A stretch of DNA of 64,000 bases from Doryteuthis pealeii (Eukaryota; Mollusca; Cephalopoda; Myopsida; Loliginidae), in NCBI GenBank assembly GCA_023376005.1, contig CM042143.1:89060267-89124266 (forward strand), written 5' to 3'. A program made the translations under genes and the position numbers. A model generated the notes under the pieces. That model had not been told where the DNA came from and did not search any database. It saw nothing but the letters and a program-made list of their open reading frames with translations. Positions 11,115-28,550 of the stretch are shown here, piece by piece (position 1 is the first letter of the stretch; each line of letters starts with the position of its first letter).

Positions 11115-11465
11115 TTGTTTCTTTGTTTAAGGGCATATCAACCTTCATGGGTTATTTAATGCCAAAGCCATCCTTGTAAAAGAAACGTAGTGGTACTACT
11201 TAACCCATGGTTGAGAGAAAAGGTGGTTTAACGTCATACCCAGGACAATAAGACCTGCAGCCACTGCCTTCTAGCACTACCGTAGGGGCTTGCCATAAGG
11301 GCAATAGGGTTGAGAATCATATAGGTGCTAGGGCTTGATGTTACCAGCCGATTGATCAGAGGGGTCTTTCCGACTAGCCTAAGTAAGAGCCAGAGTGGAG
11401 TGTTGCATGTTGTGGACTGCTCAACCGCCGGTGTTCCATCCTTAAGCATCAGGGGTCGTCACCCC
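11115..11465 (+). repeat. R1 with variant head
   Basis: The head reads TTTGTTTAAGGGCATATCAA and GTTATTTAATGCCAAAGCC (variant b), and then R1 body from TTTAACGTCATACCCAGGAC. Confidence 0.68.
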
Positions 11466-11534
11466 TTTTTCCTTGGAGTGATAGAAAATGTCAGACATTC
11501 TTTGGTCAACAGAGCAGAATTAAGGTTGGTTATC

Positions 11535-11655
11535 TTGAAAAAAAGAAAAAGAAAAAGAAAAGAAAAAAAAAGAAAAAAAAAAAAAAAAAAAAGGAAAAAG
11601 GAAAGGAAAAGAAAAAAGAAAGAAAGAAAGAAAGAAAGAAAAAAAAAAAAAATTA
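11535..11655. repeat. Purine-only tract
   Basis: About 115 bases of A and G only (GAAA/AAAAG mixtures) after an R1 copy; poly-Lys and poly-Phe frames here are artefacts. Confidence 0.85.
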
Positions 11656-11939
11656 AATAAAAGCCAATGAATGAAGGCCAACTTTGGTTTGAGATTTGAT
11701 AGAACATTCAAGAAGAAGAAAATGCCTCATATATTTTGATAACCAAAATATATATCAGATCTTTATGACTAAATGAAGGTAAATATACAGGACTAATTCT
11801 TGAAATATAAGGACTTGGTGATTTTTGATGGACTTTGTAGGAATGTTTTTCTCTCTCAGAATCATAGCTACACCAGAGAGGAGATCGAGCAGAGGGGAGT
11901 TGACTGGAAATCACCGAGTTTTTAACATCAATAGAATTA

Positions 11940-13410
11940 CATTATGAGAAAATAATATGAAAGCTGCTCATGAATCTTAAGTTTTTTTTAATGTATTTAA
12001 AAAAAATTAAAATTGTGCTTGAAAGAAGGAGGAAATGAGTTTAATAAAAACAATAACAGTTAAAAAATAAAAATAAAAAGCTTTTTTTCCCCTTTTAAAT
12101 GGGTATCTTTTGCCATTATACATCTTTTATTTCGAAGTGTGATGAGATTTTTTTAATACAACATTTCTGTTCCTGCTTCTTTTCTCTTTATAGGGAGTTA
12201 GCATTGATGGCTATTTTGTTTTATGGCATATAAACCCTTACTTATCATTGAATGCGGATTTAAGATAAAGCAATTTTGAAGATTTAATGTCATACCCAGG
12301 GCATTAAGACCCTCAGCCACCACCTTCTAGCAGGTTAACTTCACCCAATAATAATGACCTTAGAAACAATCCATATTCAAGAAAAAAAAAAGAAAAAAAA
12401 AAAAAAAAGGTAAGTTCATTGAGGAACAGGTAAGAAACTTATCACACCTGAAAGTAATTCATATCATCAAGAAGAAAACTTATCTAATTCTTGAAAGTTA
12501 TTTTCAACAGTCAAAATCTTCATTGATCATAAAAAAATATTTGGCAATAAGACTAGAAATTCTTGGAATATTGTTACACAAGATGGAATTGGATTTAAAT
12601 CTGAAATTATATACACTAAACAGTTTCAATTTTTTTTTTAAATGAGGGTTGGAAAGAAATATAAAAACCAAAGCTTTAGAGAGAAAAAAAAAAGTGTTTT
12701 TGCAAGACGATCTAAACTCATCTTTATAAGCAAAGTATGTTTTTATTTTTATTGTCCACATCTTTCTATCCATTAGTCAAATGCTGTAAAAACAATCTTT
12801 AATAATTTTTTTTCTCCATATTTTATAATTTGGAATAAATTCAAATGGCAGTAAATATATGAAATGTTAAAAAAATTGATAGGGAGGAAGGAAAATGAAA
12901 ACCCCTAAATAGTTTTGAGAATCACACCCTATGATCAACTCTTATGAAATTGAGGGAGTGATTTAATAAAAAAAGAAAAAAGAATTTAGTTGGTAAAAAA
13001 AAATGTAAAAGAAAAAAGAAAGCGAAAAAGAAAGAAAAAAAAAAAGAATGATGTTATAAAAAATGAAGTTTTATTTATATAATAATTTATATGTATTGTG
13101 CTGTTTGCTTTTTGATAAGCAAAGAACAGAAATAAAATGAAAATACAATAAATTAATAATCAAATAAGGCTAGTTTATTCTGTGCAATTCAAAGTTCAAA
13201 TACCTAGCAATTTCCAATTCAATTTTCAACTTATATCAAGTCAGCATTTGTGCTCACCTGGATTATTATAATTTCTAATGGGAGATAACTTAAATGCTAA
13301 TTAAAAATTACTTCTTTTTATTTGAAATTATAATATAAATTTTATAAGATGTAACACAACATTGAACTTAATGGCTGCTGAAAGTGGCTTTAAGTAAATG
13401 ACCTATATTT
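11940..13410. other. A+T-rich stretch, mostly unassigned
   Basis: Apart from the R1 piece at 12205-12335 and A-runs near 12380 and 12975-13045, no feature is seen. Confidence 0.45.
12205..12335 (+). repeat. R1, short partial copy
   Basis: GGCATATAAACCC and TGTCATACCCAGGGCATTAA, ending at CACCTTCTAGCA. Confidence 0.55.
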
Positions 13411-13419
13411 ATTGTTGTT

Positions 13420-13612
13420 GGAGTGACCTATTGTCAGTATCAGCTGGACAGAGAGTGAGTTTATCCCATTTTTGCTGAGCTCCCCACTTTATTGCACAGA
13501 TCAGGTTACCCAATCTATGCTACTCTTGTGCTGAGTTAGTGGGGACTGGTATTGAACCAGGTACCTTGTAACTCTTAGGGCAATGCTCTACCGACTGAGC
13601 TAAATCAGTCCC
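13420..13612 (-). repeat. SINE S1
   Basis: The complement begins GATTTAGCTCAGTCGGTAGA with a B box GGTTCAATACC. The body has an internal deletion. Confidence 0.72.
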
Positions 13613-14006
13613 AACAAATGACGTATATATTATTAAAATTATCATTATGTTTGTATGTAACCATACTTCAGCAAAAAAACAGCACATCATAGTGAGATTT
13701 TTAATAGAGCAATATACTTGGAATGCCATAACTTAGAGAGAATAGAGTAATTTCCAGTCCAATTAGCAAATGAATGAATTTTGTGGAGCCATCTTTAAGG
13801 AATATTTTGAAAAAAATTTATTCAAATTCTCGCTAAAACAGAGATAACTATGAAATGCTAATTAGAATGTCACTCCTTTTTAAACAGAAGCATCCGTATC
13901 ATCATGGCCCACATTTACAGCAGAAACCCAAGGAATTCAAAGGTTGTCTTTTTTTACTAAGATTAACCTTTCTTAAGAAATGTAGTAATTTTGATCTTTT
14001 GTCATA

Positions 14007-14615
14007 CCAAATTTACTTTTAGCATGCCAGCGTCAGGAGAATTTCCGGCACAACTTTTGATATTTTCTGCGGTGTGTTTTTATCTGTAAATTAATGTATG
14101 TATTTTACACGTGCCCGACCCATTTTTATTGGAAAATCAATGTAGATATTCCCCCCTCCACTTCAAAGATGTTTTTTTTGTTTGAATTTTTACAAATTTC
14201 AATTTAATTTTTACAAAACTTAAACTCAAATTTCAAAACAATTATCATACCATACGCTCTGTCTGTTTTGATTTTACAATATAAAATAAGAATAAAAATA
14301 AAATATCTAAATTGTCCAAGTTCTTATTTGTATTTTATAGGGGGATGGGCATTTTAAAATCAAAACATACAGAGCGTATGGTATGAAAATGGTTTTGAAA
14401 TTTGAGTTTGGTACAAATTCAATTGAAAAAACATTTTTAACCAGGGGGTGGGGGGTTGTAAAATATCTACATTGATTTACCAATAAAAATCTGGGAGTGG
14501 GTGTGTAAAAATATCTAAATTAATTTGCCGACAAAAACAGGAGTCAGAAAATATCTAAGATGGGCCAGAAATTTGTCTGACACTGGCACACTAAAACATA
14601 ACGTAAATTAAGGTA
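14007..14615. repeat. Foldback element FB-B, long copy
   Basis: The arms share GCCAGCGTCAG, TAGATATTTTACA and CATACCATACGCTCTGT and their complements, with a central A+T-rich loop near 14280-14340. The termini relate to AATTTACGTTATGTTTTAG. No coding capacity. Confidence 0.65.
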
Positions 14616-14686
14616 GGAGGCCGGGATGGCAAAAGATAAAAATACCCAGAAATGTGTACATTTCAGCAGGTTATTTGATGTAAAGT

Positions 14687-14922
14687 AAAGTCAGGCTGGC
14701 CTAAAGTTGGTATTAGCGAGGGAGTCTATCCCTTTTTCACTAGCACTAGACCAAGGAGATTGTTTTTGGCGTCTGAGATGGAGCGCCACACATACCATCA
14801 GCTCTTCACTTTACCGCACAGATCCCTGTGCTACTCATATGCCGAGTTGGCAAGGGCTGATATCGAACTTGGAACCTTGTGGTTCCTAGTCGGACGCTCT
14901 GCCAACTGAGCTAAACCAGCCC
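14687..14922 (-). repeat. SINE S1, nearly full length
   Basis: The complement begins GGGCTGGTTTAGCTCAGTTG and ends at GACTTTACTTTAC. Confidence 0.78.
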
Positions 14923-15410
14923 TATACATTAGCAAATATTACAGAATCTGTGAGTGTCATCTGAAATATTCATTCTGTAGAAGAAGATACAAATTAAAGA
15001 ATAAATTGAATCTAATAAAAAGACATTTTTATCAGATTTTATTATAGAATTAATGAATTGAAATGCCAGTGTTGATTTTGATGAGAACTAATATTGACTT
15101 TATCCCAATTTAATGAATAAGAAAAAAAAAGAAAAAAAAAAAGAAGAAATTTAATAAATAATGTTTATATGCAGTGTGCACTCAAATAACCTGTTAAAGC
15201 TCTAGTCAATTTTAAAAACGAGTTACACACATGCTAGATTATAAATTAAGACTGAGACATTTTGCCCTATTTGTCCCAATCTATTGAAAAAGGAATTTTG
15301 ATTGATCTCTTTAAATGATCGAATATGCAACTGCATCACTTAGAGGCACTAGAAAGGAGATGGGCATCAGTTTTTTTTTGGGTGGTGGGGGAAGAGAAAG
15401 AATTTTATTT

Positions 15411-15597
15411 GGATTTTTCAGACTATTATCTTCATCTTTATTGTTATATACTCAACGTTTCATCTGATGTGCCCTCCAGCCTTCTTAAGGTTTTTCTTGT
15501 CAAAGTCATTGTAAACACCTGAAGAAGGCTGGAGGGTACATCGGTCGAAACGTTGTGTATATAACAATAAAGATGAGGACAATAGTTAGAAAAATCC
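15411..15597. repeat. Foldback element FB-A, copy 1
   Basis: The two arms are inverted copies (CAGACTATTATCTTCATC at the left, complement at the right), each carrying the hammerhead-like motif E. The left arm's copy reads CTTAAGA and is mutated. Confidence 0.65.
15515..15558 (+). ncRNA. Hammerhead-like motif E with a one-base core insertion
   Basis: Stem I ACAC / GTGT, core CTGAAGA (15519-15525) followed by one extra A, stem II GGCTGG / TCGGTC (six pairs), core GAAA (15547-15550), then CGT giving a minimal stem III, and T before the 3' arm. The extra A after the CUGANGA box departs from the hammerhead consensus, so activity is doubtful. Confidence 0.4.
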
Positions 15598-16000
15598 GAG
15601 TAAGACAAATTATCAAGCATCATCTCAAAAATTTATACAGAAAGAATTTTATGGAAAAACAATTTTTTTTTTTTCTTTAGTATATTTTTTTCTGAATAAA
15701 ATGTTTTTCTTTATATTTTTAATTTCTAGTTTGTAATAATCTTTATTACTGTAAATTGGACAAATTTTTGAAGTATTATGTATAGATTTAAATATTTTAA
15801 ATTAAACAAACAAAACAAGATGAAATTAAAGTAAAAAACAATCATGAATAGATGATAAGGAAAAAAGACTCCTTAAAAAAAAAAAAAAAAAAAAGGGGCT
15901 GAAGTTATTTTAGTTGCAGAGCAGTGTGAAGTAAAAGTTCATTTAAAACTTGAATGCACCTCATTCTCCACTGCACAGGTGCATTTTGTTTTTGCAAGCA

Positions 16001-16033
<33 letters not shown>

Positions 16034-16036
<3 letters not shown>

Positions 16037-16098
16037 TACCTACTACTAAACTATTGATTTAATAAATATTTTCAACAATATTTTTTGTAGTAGGTATC
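16034..16098. repeat. Hairpin-forming inverted repeat
   Basis: AGATACCTACTAC and GTAGTAGGTATCT are exact complements around an A/T-rich loop, next to a long poly-A tract. Confidence 0.55.
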
Positions 16099-16134
16099 TG
16101 TTTAAGTGTGTCACACAAGGCCAGTGTTTCATAA

Positions 16135-16305
16135 AGTATGGTTGGTTGGTTGAATTTTATGGCATGTCAACCCTTGTTAAGTTAATTTATGTCAAAGATT
16201 TTTTTTTCTAAATTTTTGAGTATTTTCAAACTCAATTTTTTAACACATTTTTTTCTATTTAACCCATAGATGGGACCGTAACAGGTACTACCACTCCATT
16301 TCATA
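16135..16305 (+). repeat. R1 head
   Basis: TGGTTGGTTGAATTTTATGG to GATGGGACCGTAACAGGTAC and TACCACTCC. Confidence 0.65.
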
Positions 16306-16529
16306 AAGTATTATTCATATAGAATCTATTACATGTCAATTTTTGTAAAGTAGAGGGTGGTCTGAAAGTCTTGTTACTCCATACATATTTTTTTAGAAGT
16401 AAAATAATTATATAACACAACCCCAAATTATAGAAAATAATTTGATTTTTTAAGTTTTTATTTAGAGGTACAAAATTACATAACTTATATATTATTAAAA
16501 CAAAAGACTTTTGAACCCCTGTAGTATTC

Positions 16530-17225
16530 ATTGAAAATATATGAACCCACCCTTCCTGGGCCCCCAAGCAGCAGGCTTGGGACCGCCCCCAGTTGTGGGG
16601 TTTGGGAGTGGTATGCAGCAGCCCAGCACTTGCACACACAAATACAATCTTAGAAGTTAAATTGACTGTAGATTTTATTTGACATAAGGTTATTAACCAT
16701 CTTACTAACAGCAACCTGAGCACCTTTTTGAATTCCATGTGTCTAACACACATGGGCATGCCTACAAAGTCAGAAAACAGCATAGCTCACATGATTTTAA
16801 CAAACATTTTTTCATACTCAGAGTTGCTGAGGCATGGAACAAACTGCCTGCATCTGTTGTTGGCTGCTGAAACATTGCATCTTTCAAAACCTCCATGCTT
16901 CCTGCAATTCAACAACACTATACCTGATATCCCCACTCCATACACATTACTACTGTATGCTATTCCTGTTCCTGATATTAGTACATTATTCTATGTACTA
17001 TACATGAGCCTTTGATGAGTTGTGGTGCACCTGAGCACTGTATGCAATAATTTCATTATTATTATCATTATGAAATATATGAAACCCGCACTTGCAGGGC
17101 CTCCAAGCAGCAGGCTAGGGACCCTTCCCAGTTGTGGGGTTTGGGAGTAGAGTGTTCACCAGCCTTGCATGTGCACACATATACAGAGTTAGAAGCTAAA
17201 TTAACTGTAGATTTTATTTGACATA
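16530..17225. repeat. 165-base direct repeats flanking a LINE 3' end
   Basis: 16530-16700 and 17060-17225 are about 80 percent alike (CAAGCAGCAGGCT, CAGTTGTGGGGTTTGGGAGT, TGTAGATTTTATTTGACATA) in the same orientation, on both sides of the LINE copy at 16705-17062. Confidence 0.6.
16705..17062 (+). mobile_element. LINE 3' end, same family
   Basis: Plus-strand copy of the C-terminal segment (HGHAYKVRKQHSSHDF-like, then AEAWNKLPASVVGC-like) and the 3' end GTGGTGCACCTGAGCACTG with a TTATTATCATTAT tail. Confidence 0.65.
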
Positions 17226-17382
17226 TTCACCTGCGTGTTTTGCACCTGTGCAGTAGATTTAGTTAATTAGTAATATTTTTTCTTTTTCTTTTTTTAAATG
17301 ATGAATGGAAAGAAAAATGCATAATGAGGATGTTGTTGGAATAAAAAGCAAGAAATAAATTTAGAGAAGAAAACACTTTTTG

Positions 17383-17587
17383 TCACGAAGTCTTTCCAGC
17401 CGCCTGCAAATCATTACTGGCCAATTTGGAGAGACGGCTGCAGGCCAGAGCATACGCCTTGCAGCTGCAATGACACACCATTGCAACCAACGTAATGATA
17501 ATGATCAACAACACCACAGAGGCCACAAAACTGAGCTGGTAGATTTGGGGGGACGTCATTCTGTTATAGAATTCCCGCGGACACCAC
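17383..17587 (-). CDS. Terminal exon of an unidentified membrane protein
   Basis: After the acceptor CTCACTTTTCAG the minus strand is open for 67 residues to a TGA at 17383-17385. The first residues read WCPREFYNRM; residues about 15-36 form one hydrophobic helix (SFVASVVLLIIIITLVAMV); it is followed by a Cys-rich juxtamembrane stretch (CHCSCKAYALAC) and a short polar tail ending GKTS. This fits a single-pass or last-helix cytoplasmic tail with possible palmitoylation cysteines. Codon use is G+C-rich compared with the surroundings, as expected for real coding DNA. The entry phase is 2, whereas exon 2 of the C15orf61-like gene is entered in phase 1, so it is not a simple alternative last exon sharing exon 1. 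Its upstream exons are not identified; they may lie between 17.6 and 23.3 kb or beyond, in which case the C15orf61-like gene would be nested. I do not recognise the family. Confidence 0.6.
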
Positions 17588-17726
17588 CTGAAAAGTGAGT
17601 CTGTGGCGGGACGAGTGGGGAGGTGATGAGACGATGAAATGATGTTAGGTAGGAAAAGAGAGAGGAAGAGAGTCAATTCTCAACACCAATTAGTTACCAT
17701 GTGACATCTTGAAAGATTTTTTGGTT

Positions 17727-17732
17727 TTTATT
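17727..17732 (-). terminator. AATAAA polyadenylation signal of the C15orf61-like gene
   Basis: The minus strand reads AATAAA 14 bases after the stop codon, implying a very short 3' UTR. A second AATAAA on the same strand near 17211 could serve a longer transcript. Confidence 0.6.
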
Positions 17733-17746
17733 TTAATCTAGTTACT

Positions 17747-23602
<5,856 letters not shown>

Positions 23603-23642
23603 TTAAATTGGAAACCACATTGTGGTCAGCTAAAACAAGAAA
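23603..23642 (-). promoter_or_regulatory. Five-codon upstream ORF and possible 5' splice acceptor before the C15orf61-like start
   Basis: On the minus strand an ATG opens five codons (M-W-F-P-I) and stops at a TAA that directly abuts the start ATG in the same frame. Just upstream, a T-tract followed by TTCTTGTTTTAG looks like a 3' splice site, so the real 5' UTR may begin in another exon beyond this point. Confidence 0.45.
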
Positions 23643-23999
23643 CAGAAAAGTTCATTAAAAAAAAAAAAAAAAAAATTTATAAAGAAGAGATACTGACAAG
23701 AAAAAAAAGGGTTAAATCCTACTTAATGGACATAAATTCCACCATCGTATGTCACTCTGCCGAAAGAAAAAATACTAAAAATCAAGGAATTAACCCAATT
23801 TATGAAATTTTCAGTGTTGATATATTAATGAATAAACAATATAATGCACCAGTTATTTTATTTGAAAACTCTTACATTTTTTCAGGTCAGTTAACATTGA
23901 ACCACATATCTTTGAGGCGTAACACAGATTCACAAAAAAACATGAATTTATGTTCATTAGGTAAGATTTAACCAAAAGAATTATTGGTAAATATCTTAT

Positions 24000-24430
24000 A
24001 TTGTTACATAATTGATGGGCAGCCTGTTAATTATGTACAGTGGCTTAGATTTTAGAATAACAGTTAATGGAAAGATACAGGGATTTGTGAGTGGCATGAT
24101 GTAACCCTGTATTGACCTACACTTCCGGTTCACGAATGTGGGAAGTTAGCTAAGAGAAAATCAGTTTTTGGCTAACCATTGAGCGAGATGGATGTAATGG
24201 CATCTCTTGTTCAATTAGCTAAATTCTCACACGTTTGTTTGGGGTCTGGGATCTTAAGAAAATAAGATATATATGAGCTCAAAACAAAGCAAAGTCTTGA
24301 GTTGTTACTAAGAACAATCAACAACACAAGTACAAAAGATCCAGCTTTTATTAAGAAACATCTACCAGATCCAGAATAACAGAAGTTCCAGCTAAGAAGA
24401 TACCAGCCCAGTGAGAGACAGACCAGCCCA
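24000..24430 (+). repeat. Composite repeat TR1, left-end copy 3
   Basis: It matches 3340-3700, including GATCCAGAATAACAGAAG and AGATACCAGCCCAG, that is one minisatellite-like unit, and then diverges. Confidence 0.6.
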
Positions 24431-25649
24431 AGTTAAGATGGAAGAAATACAAGATATATATTTAAGTAAAGAAGACAAGTACACATGTGTGCAACCAAGG
24501 GTATGCAGGTGTACTCTGATATACTGCACTGTGCATAAGATGCGATGCAAGATGAGTATGGTATGCAAGAATATTCTGAGATACTTTTTAATAACACTGT
24601 TACTTTTCATTGTAAAGAAGAATCTTGAAGAGTACATTTAACCCTTTTGCAGGCAGATCAAACAATTTTGTCATTAATAGTAACTCAATGTAAGGCATTT
24701 TCCTATTAGTTGCTCATTGACGAATTCTATGTAAATGTATAGAAACCTTACTAAGAAGTCCCACTGTGGTGTAGAATTTGTGTAAAGGTTCAATGTAAGG
24801 CATTTTTCTATTGGAAATTTTAACAGCTTCTTTCCTAGAAAATCTACACTGTTAATCATACCTCTTCCCAGAAGGCATATTCTAGCGTAGTATTTATCAT
24901 TGTAGGAAATGTAATCAGTGATCAGAGTTCAAATCATCAATGAGGTAGTTTGCCCTTAAGAAAGGCATGAGTTCATGTTCTTCCCCCAGCTATGGAAAAA
25001 TAGTAGGGCAGACTGGGTGTAACATAATTAAATGGTTTATAGAAAATCTAAATTGAAAAGAAATCGGTAATCTAATTTTTGGGAGAAGAAAGAGAAAAGA
25101 AATAAGAAAAAGAAAGTTTTTAGTAATCAAAGATTCTAAAAGCACCAGAAGTCTCACATTTTCTGAAGAAGATTGGAGACGGTAGTGTACCTTCCTCCTT
25201 CACAACATGTAGAAGTAAGGGGACTCAACCTTTTTGGCTGGGAGTCTCAGAGGGGACAGATGTGTGTTTTGTGGGCTCTGTTTTGGGGAGTGTTTTAACT
25301 AGTCTCATAGATTGCAAGATAGTGATGATGAATAGAATTTATGATAGAAAAAAATTAACCAATTCTTTCTTTCTTTCACTGAAAAGACCACACTGTGCCA
25401 ATGAGAAATAAACAACCCCTTCGGGCCTATCTGCAAACCACTATCATGTTTGTATGTTGTTTTTTTTTAACCTATGTTAAATGTCGCTTGTGTTCTGTTA
25501 GGTGCCCGGCCTATGACAATGCTATATAAGCTTTTTATGGCGCCATTACTACACTACACTTGGCTTAGACAACCAGTTTAGGAAAAGGAAAATTCAGAAT
25601 TCAAAGCAGCTTTCCTCGGCTTAAAAATTGGTCTTGTGTCACATTCTGT

Positions 25650-25960
25650 GGTGGTTGGTTGGTTTATTTTATGATATATCAATCCTTTTTGGGTCCCATA
25701 ATACCAAATGAAGTCATTTTGATAAACAATGGACTCCGATTGCTTACAGTACCTGTGGTCTCTCAATTAAGTACTGAACAGGCTCATTGTTGCTTAACTT
25801 TGTTTAGTTGTTTTGTTTTATGGCACATCAACCACCATGGGTCAATTTAATGTCGAATCAAGTCAATTTTGATAAAGAACTCTGATTGCTTACAATACCT
25901 ACTGTTGCTTAAGTAGTCACCCAATTAAGTATTAAACTGGCTCATTGCTTAACTTTAGTG
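25650..25960 (+). repeat. Two R1-type heads
   Basis: GGTTGGTTGGTTTATTTTATG and, 150 bases later, TTGTTTTATGGCACATCAAC, each followed by TCATTTTGATAAA / TCAATTTTGATAAA and GATTGCTTACA. Confidence 0.55.
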
Positions 25961-26774
25961 ATCTATCAGAAACCGGTGCTTTCAGCATAACTTAACCTTA
26001 ATATCCCGTGGTAGAGGGATTGGGTAAATACAAACTTATTCCCAGCAACAACCTTGGATTTTTTATATGTTTATATATACATATGTGTATAAAAATGATG
26101 TCAAAATGTATTTCTTTGGACTTCTGCTTTGTTGTCCCTTTGTCAACACTCTTGTTACATCCTTTGTTATTTTTTGCCTTTAACTTTGAGTATTAAGAAT
26201 AAAAGATAAATAATCCTTTTAAGTAAAAATACACTGGGAATTTAAAAAACCAAAAACTTTAAAAAAGCTTTGGAAGATTACAAGTTTAATGAAAATATTC
26301 AAGGAGCAGAGAAAAAAATAAAAAAAGGGTATTTAAGTATTTAAGTTTCCATTCAGAGCAGTATGGGGAAAAGTGTGTGTGGGGTGGGTGGATGGTGTAG
26401 ATAAATTGCCCTAAAGTAAAAGATTAGAATCCTTATAAAGCCTGCTCATTAAAATATCTTTCCTACTTTTAGTAAATAAAACAAATAAATAGAAGGTCGG
26501 ATTAAGAAATTTGGTTTCACCACACAGGCAATGTTTATATTAATCTAATCAACCATCTGGTTGGCTGCTTACCCCCCCCCCCCGAAAAAAAAAACAACAA
26601 ACTAAAATTAAAAGAATGCTTCTAATCCTACTTAGTAAAAAGGAAGTGTTGATGGTACTTATATATCAAGTAGCACTATTTATATTGAAATAATAAAAAA
26701 AAGAATCTAAATTTTGATTTAACACTTGTTATAAAAAAAGCATAACATACTAAGAAGAAAACCACTTAAATTTG

Positions 26775-27345
26775 AGTTGGTTGGATTTTATGGCATGTCA
26801 ACCCTTGTTGGGTAATTTCATGCTGAAAATATTTTATTCATTCTTGTTGGGTATTCTTTTTTTTTTCTGTTTAAACTCAATTTTGTTAAACTCATTTTTT
26901 CTATTTAAACCATAGATGAGGCCCTAACAGGTACTACCACTCTAGGTCAGAGTGGACCTGGGAGTAATGGTGATGAAGCATACTCCACATTTCCCAGAGC
27001 TCCAGAATTGAAACTTCACCATCAGATAGAGTTTAATGTCAAGCCACAGCCTTCTTGCACATAGATGTTAAAAAGGGTTGGGGATTGCTATAAGGACAAT
27101 CATATAGGGCTTGACAAGACCAGCCGACTGATCTGATCCAAGGGGACTCCTCCGACCGCCTGTCTAGCCTAAGTAAGGGCCAAAGTAGAGTGTTGGATGT
27201 CATGGATTGCTCAGCCAGCAGGGTTCCATCGTTAAGCATCACGGGTCACAACCCACGGCTAACAGGTGGCCCAATATGGGGTAGTGGTGCTTACTCCTCT
27301 GCAGAGGGGTGCATTCTACAACCCCAGATGACAGGGCTACTTAAG
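26775..27345 (+). repeat. R1, nearly full copy
   Basis: GAGTTGGTTGGATTTTATGG through to CTCTGCAGAGGGGTGCATTC and ATGACAGGGCT, with an internal deletion near 27050. Confidence 0.7.
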
Positions 27346-27482
27346 TTTGGCTACAAGAAATTTCAATTACACTCATTAGACATTGTTATATGTAAAAATG
27401 ACTTTTAGATGTTATCACTCTCAATGGAATTTGATATAAATAATCAGCATTTGCATGTTTTTCTTAAAAATCATATTTCATA

Positions 27483-28300
27483 TATCATCATCATTATGTC
27501 GTGCTGACAGTACAGGTTCCCATAACTCTCTCTCACCACCTGTCCCTATTGGTTATTGCTTCTGGCAAGTCCCCCTCCCGATATCCAGTATCTGCTGATT
27601 GGCCTACACTGGTGTGTCCATGTGCAGTTGTCCCCAGGAGAATGTCACTTATAAGTTTGTCCTTGCTTTTCCATCAAGTGTCCAGTGTGTCATGTTCATC
27701 TTACTTGAGGATAATTCCATGTCAAATCATCCAGAAAAAAGAAAAACTGTCACCCATACTCTTCAATTTTTCTGAAATTTTGTCCAGGACTATGTTAAAG
27801 TTAAACAATCTCCAAACATTTGGCTTAGTTATGTTAATTTTTAGCTCTCTAAATTTGCAAGGGGAGGGGTGCAAAAAAATCATAACCTTTTGTAATCTAT
27901 TTTTGTCTCAAATTTTACGGATTGTCTTCCTTTAACATAGTTCATGCCTGTATAAAATTTAAGAAAAATTGAAGGGTATGGGTGACAGGAGCTGGATGAT
28001 TTGATATGGAATTACCCTTGGATGGTTTGTGTGATAGGAAGCAAGTGTCCATACAGCTACTTTTTTGTGGGGTACTGCTTCTAGGATTTGTTCATTTAGC
28101 TTTTTCCCAAAGTGTTTCCTTAGAGTCCAAGTGATGCAGCCATACAGTAGCACTGACACAGCTACTGCTTGAAGAAATATTGCTTTATTTTATCAAAGAG
28201 ATCAGGTTTCCCTATGATCAATAATCCGTCAATAGCAGTCCGTGCCTTTTTAGTTCTAAATTTGCTTCTGATCTTATAATTACTTGAATGAGTCAAGACG
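27483..28300 (-). mobile_element. LINE reverse-transcriptase remnant with internal palindromic insertion
   Basis: On the minus strand KIRSKFRTKKARTAIDGLL and then VSVLLYGCITWTLRK (28175-28110 region) represent the RT C-terminal half. Translation resumes at about 27690 with TRHTGHL-like, DKLISDILLG, TGYREGDLPEAITNRDRW and a terminal stop, ending in an ATG-rich tail. The two halves are separated by 27705-28025, an inverted repeat. Frameshifts and stops make it a pseudogene. Confidence 0.7.
27705..28025. repeat. Palindromic insertion inside the LINE remnant
   Basis: The arms GGATAATTCCATGTCAAATC and TGTCACCCATACTCTTCAAT pair with the complementary right arm (ATTGAAGGGTATGGGTGACA, GATTTGATATGGAATTACCC). 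The centre is A/T-rich. Confidence 0.65.
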
Positions 28301-28324
28301 TTTTGCAAACAAACCATCGATAAT

Positions 28325-28550
28325 ATGAACAAGACATGTTGGATACTGCTGGAGAAGCAAGGATGAGCTCATAAGTGACGTTCTCCTATGGAAACACCAG
28401 TGTGGGTTGGCCAGCACCTACATTGATCAGCTTTGCACGGATAGTGGATGCTGTTTAGAGGACCTTCCAAGGGAAACAGGGATGGGTGGTAAGGATGAGT
28501 CATAGAGATCCGTGCTGTCAGTATGACTTAATGATGATGATGATGAATAA
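28325..28550 (+). mobile_element. LINE RT C-terminus, opposite orientation
   Basis: The plus strand reads TRHVGYCWRSKDELISDVLL, then YIDQLCTDSGCCLEDLP and an ATGATGATG tail. It is the same family as 27483-28300 but inverted. Confidence 0.7.

Noticed and set aside
11325..11707. Lys-rich plus frame and Phe-rich minus frames
   Set aside because: They cross an R1 end and a pure purine tract; no conserved content.
25150..25200. Hammerhead-like CTGAAGAAGATTGG
   Set aside because: No paired stem II and no GAAA downstream.
27501..27935. 144-residue plus-strand frame
   Set aside because: It is the antisense of a LINE remnant plus the palindromic insertion.
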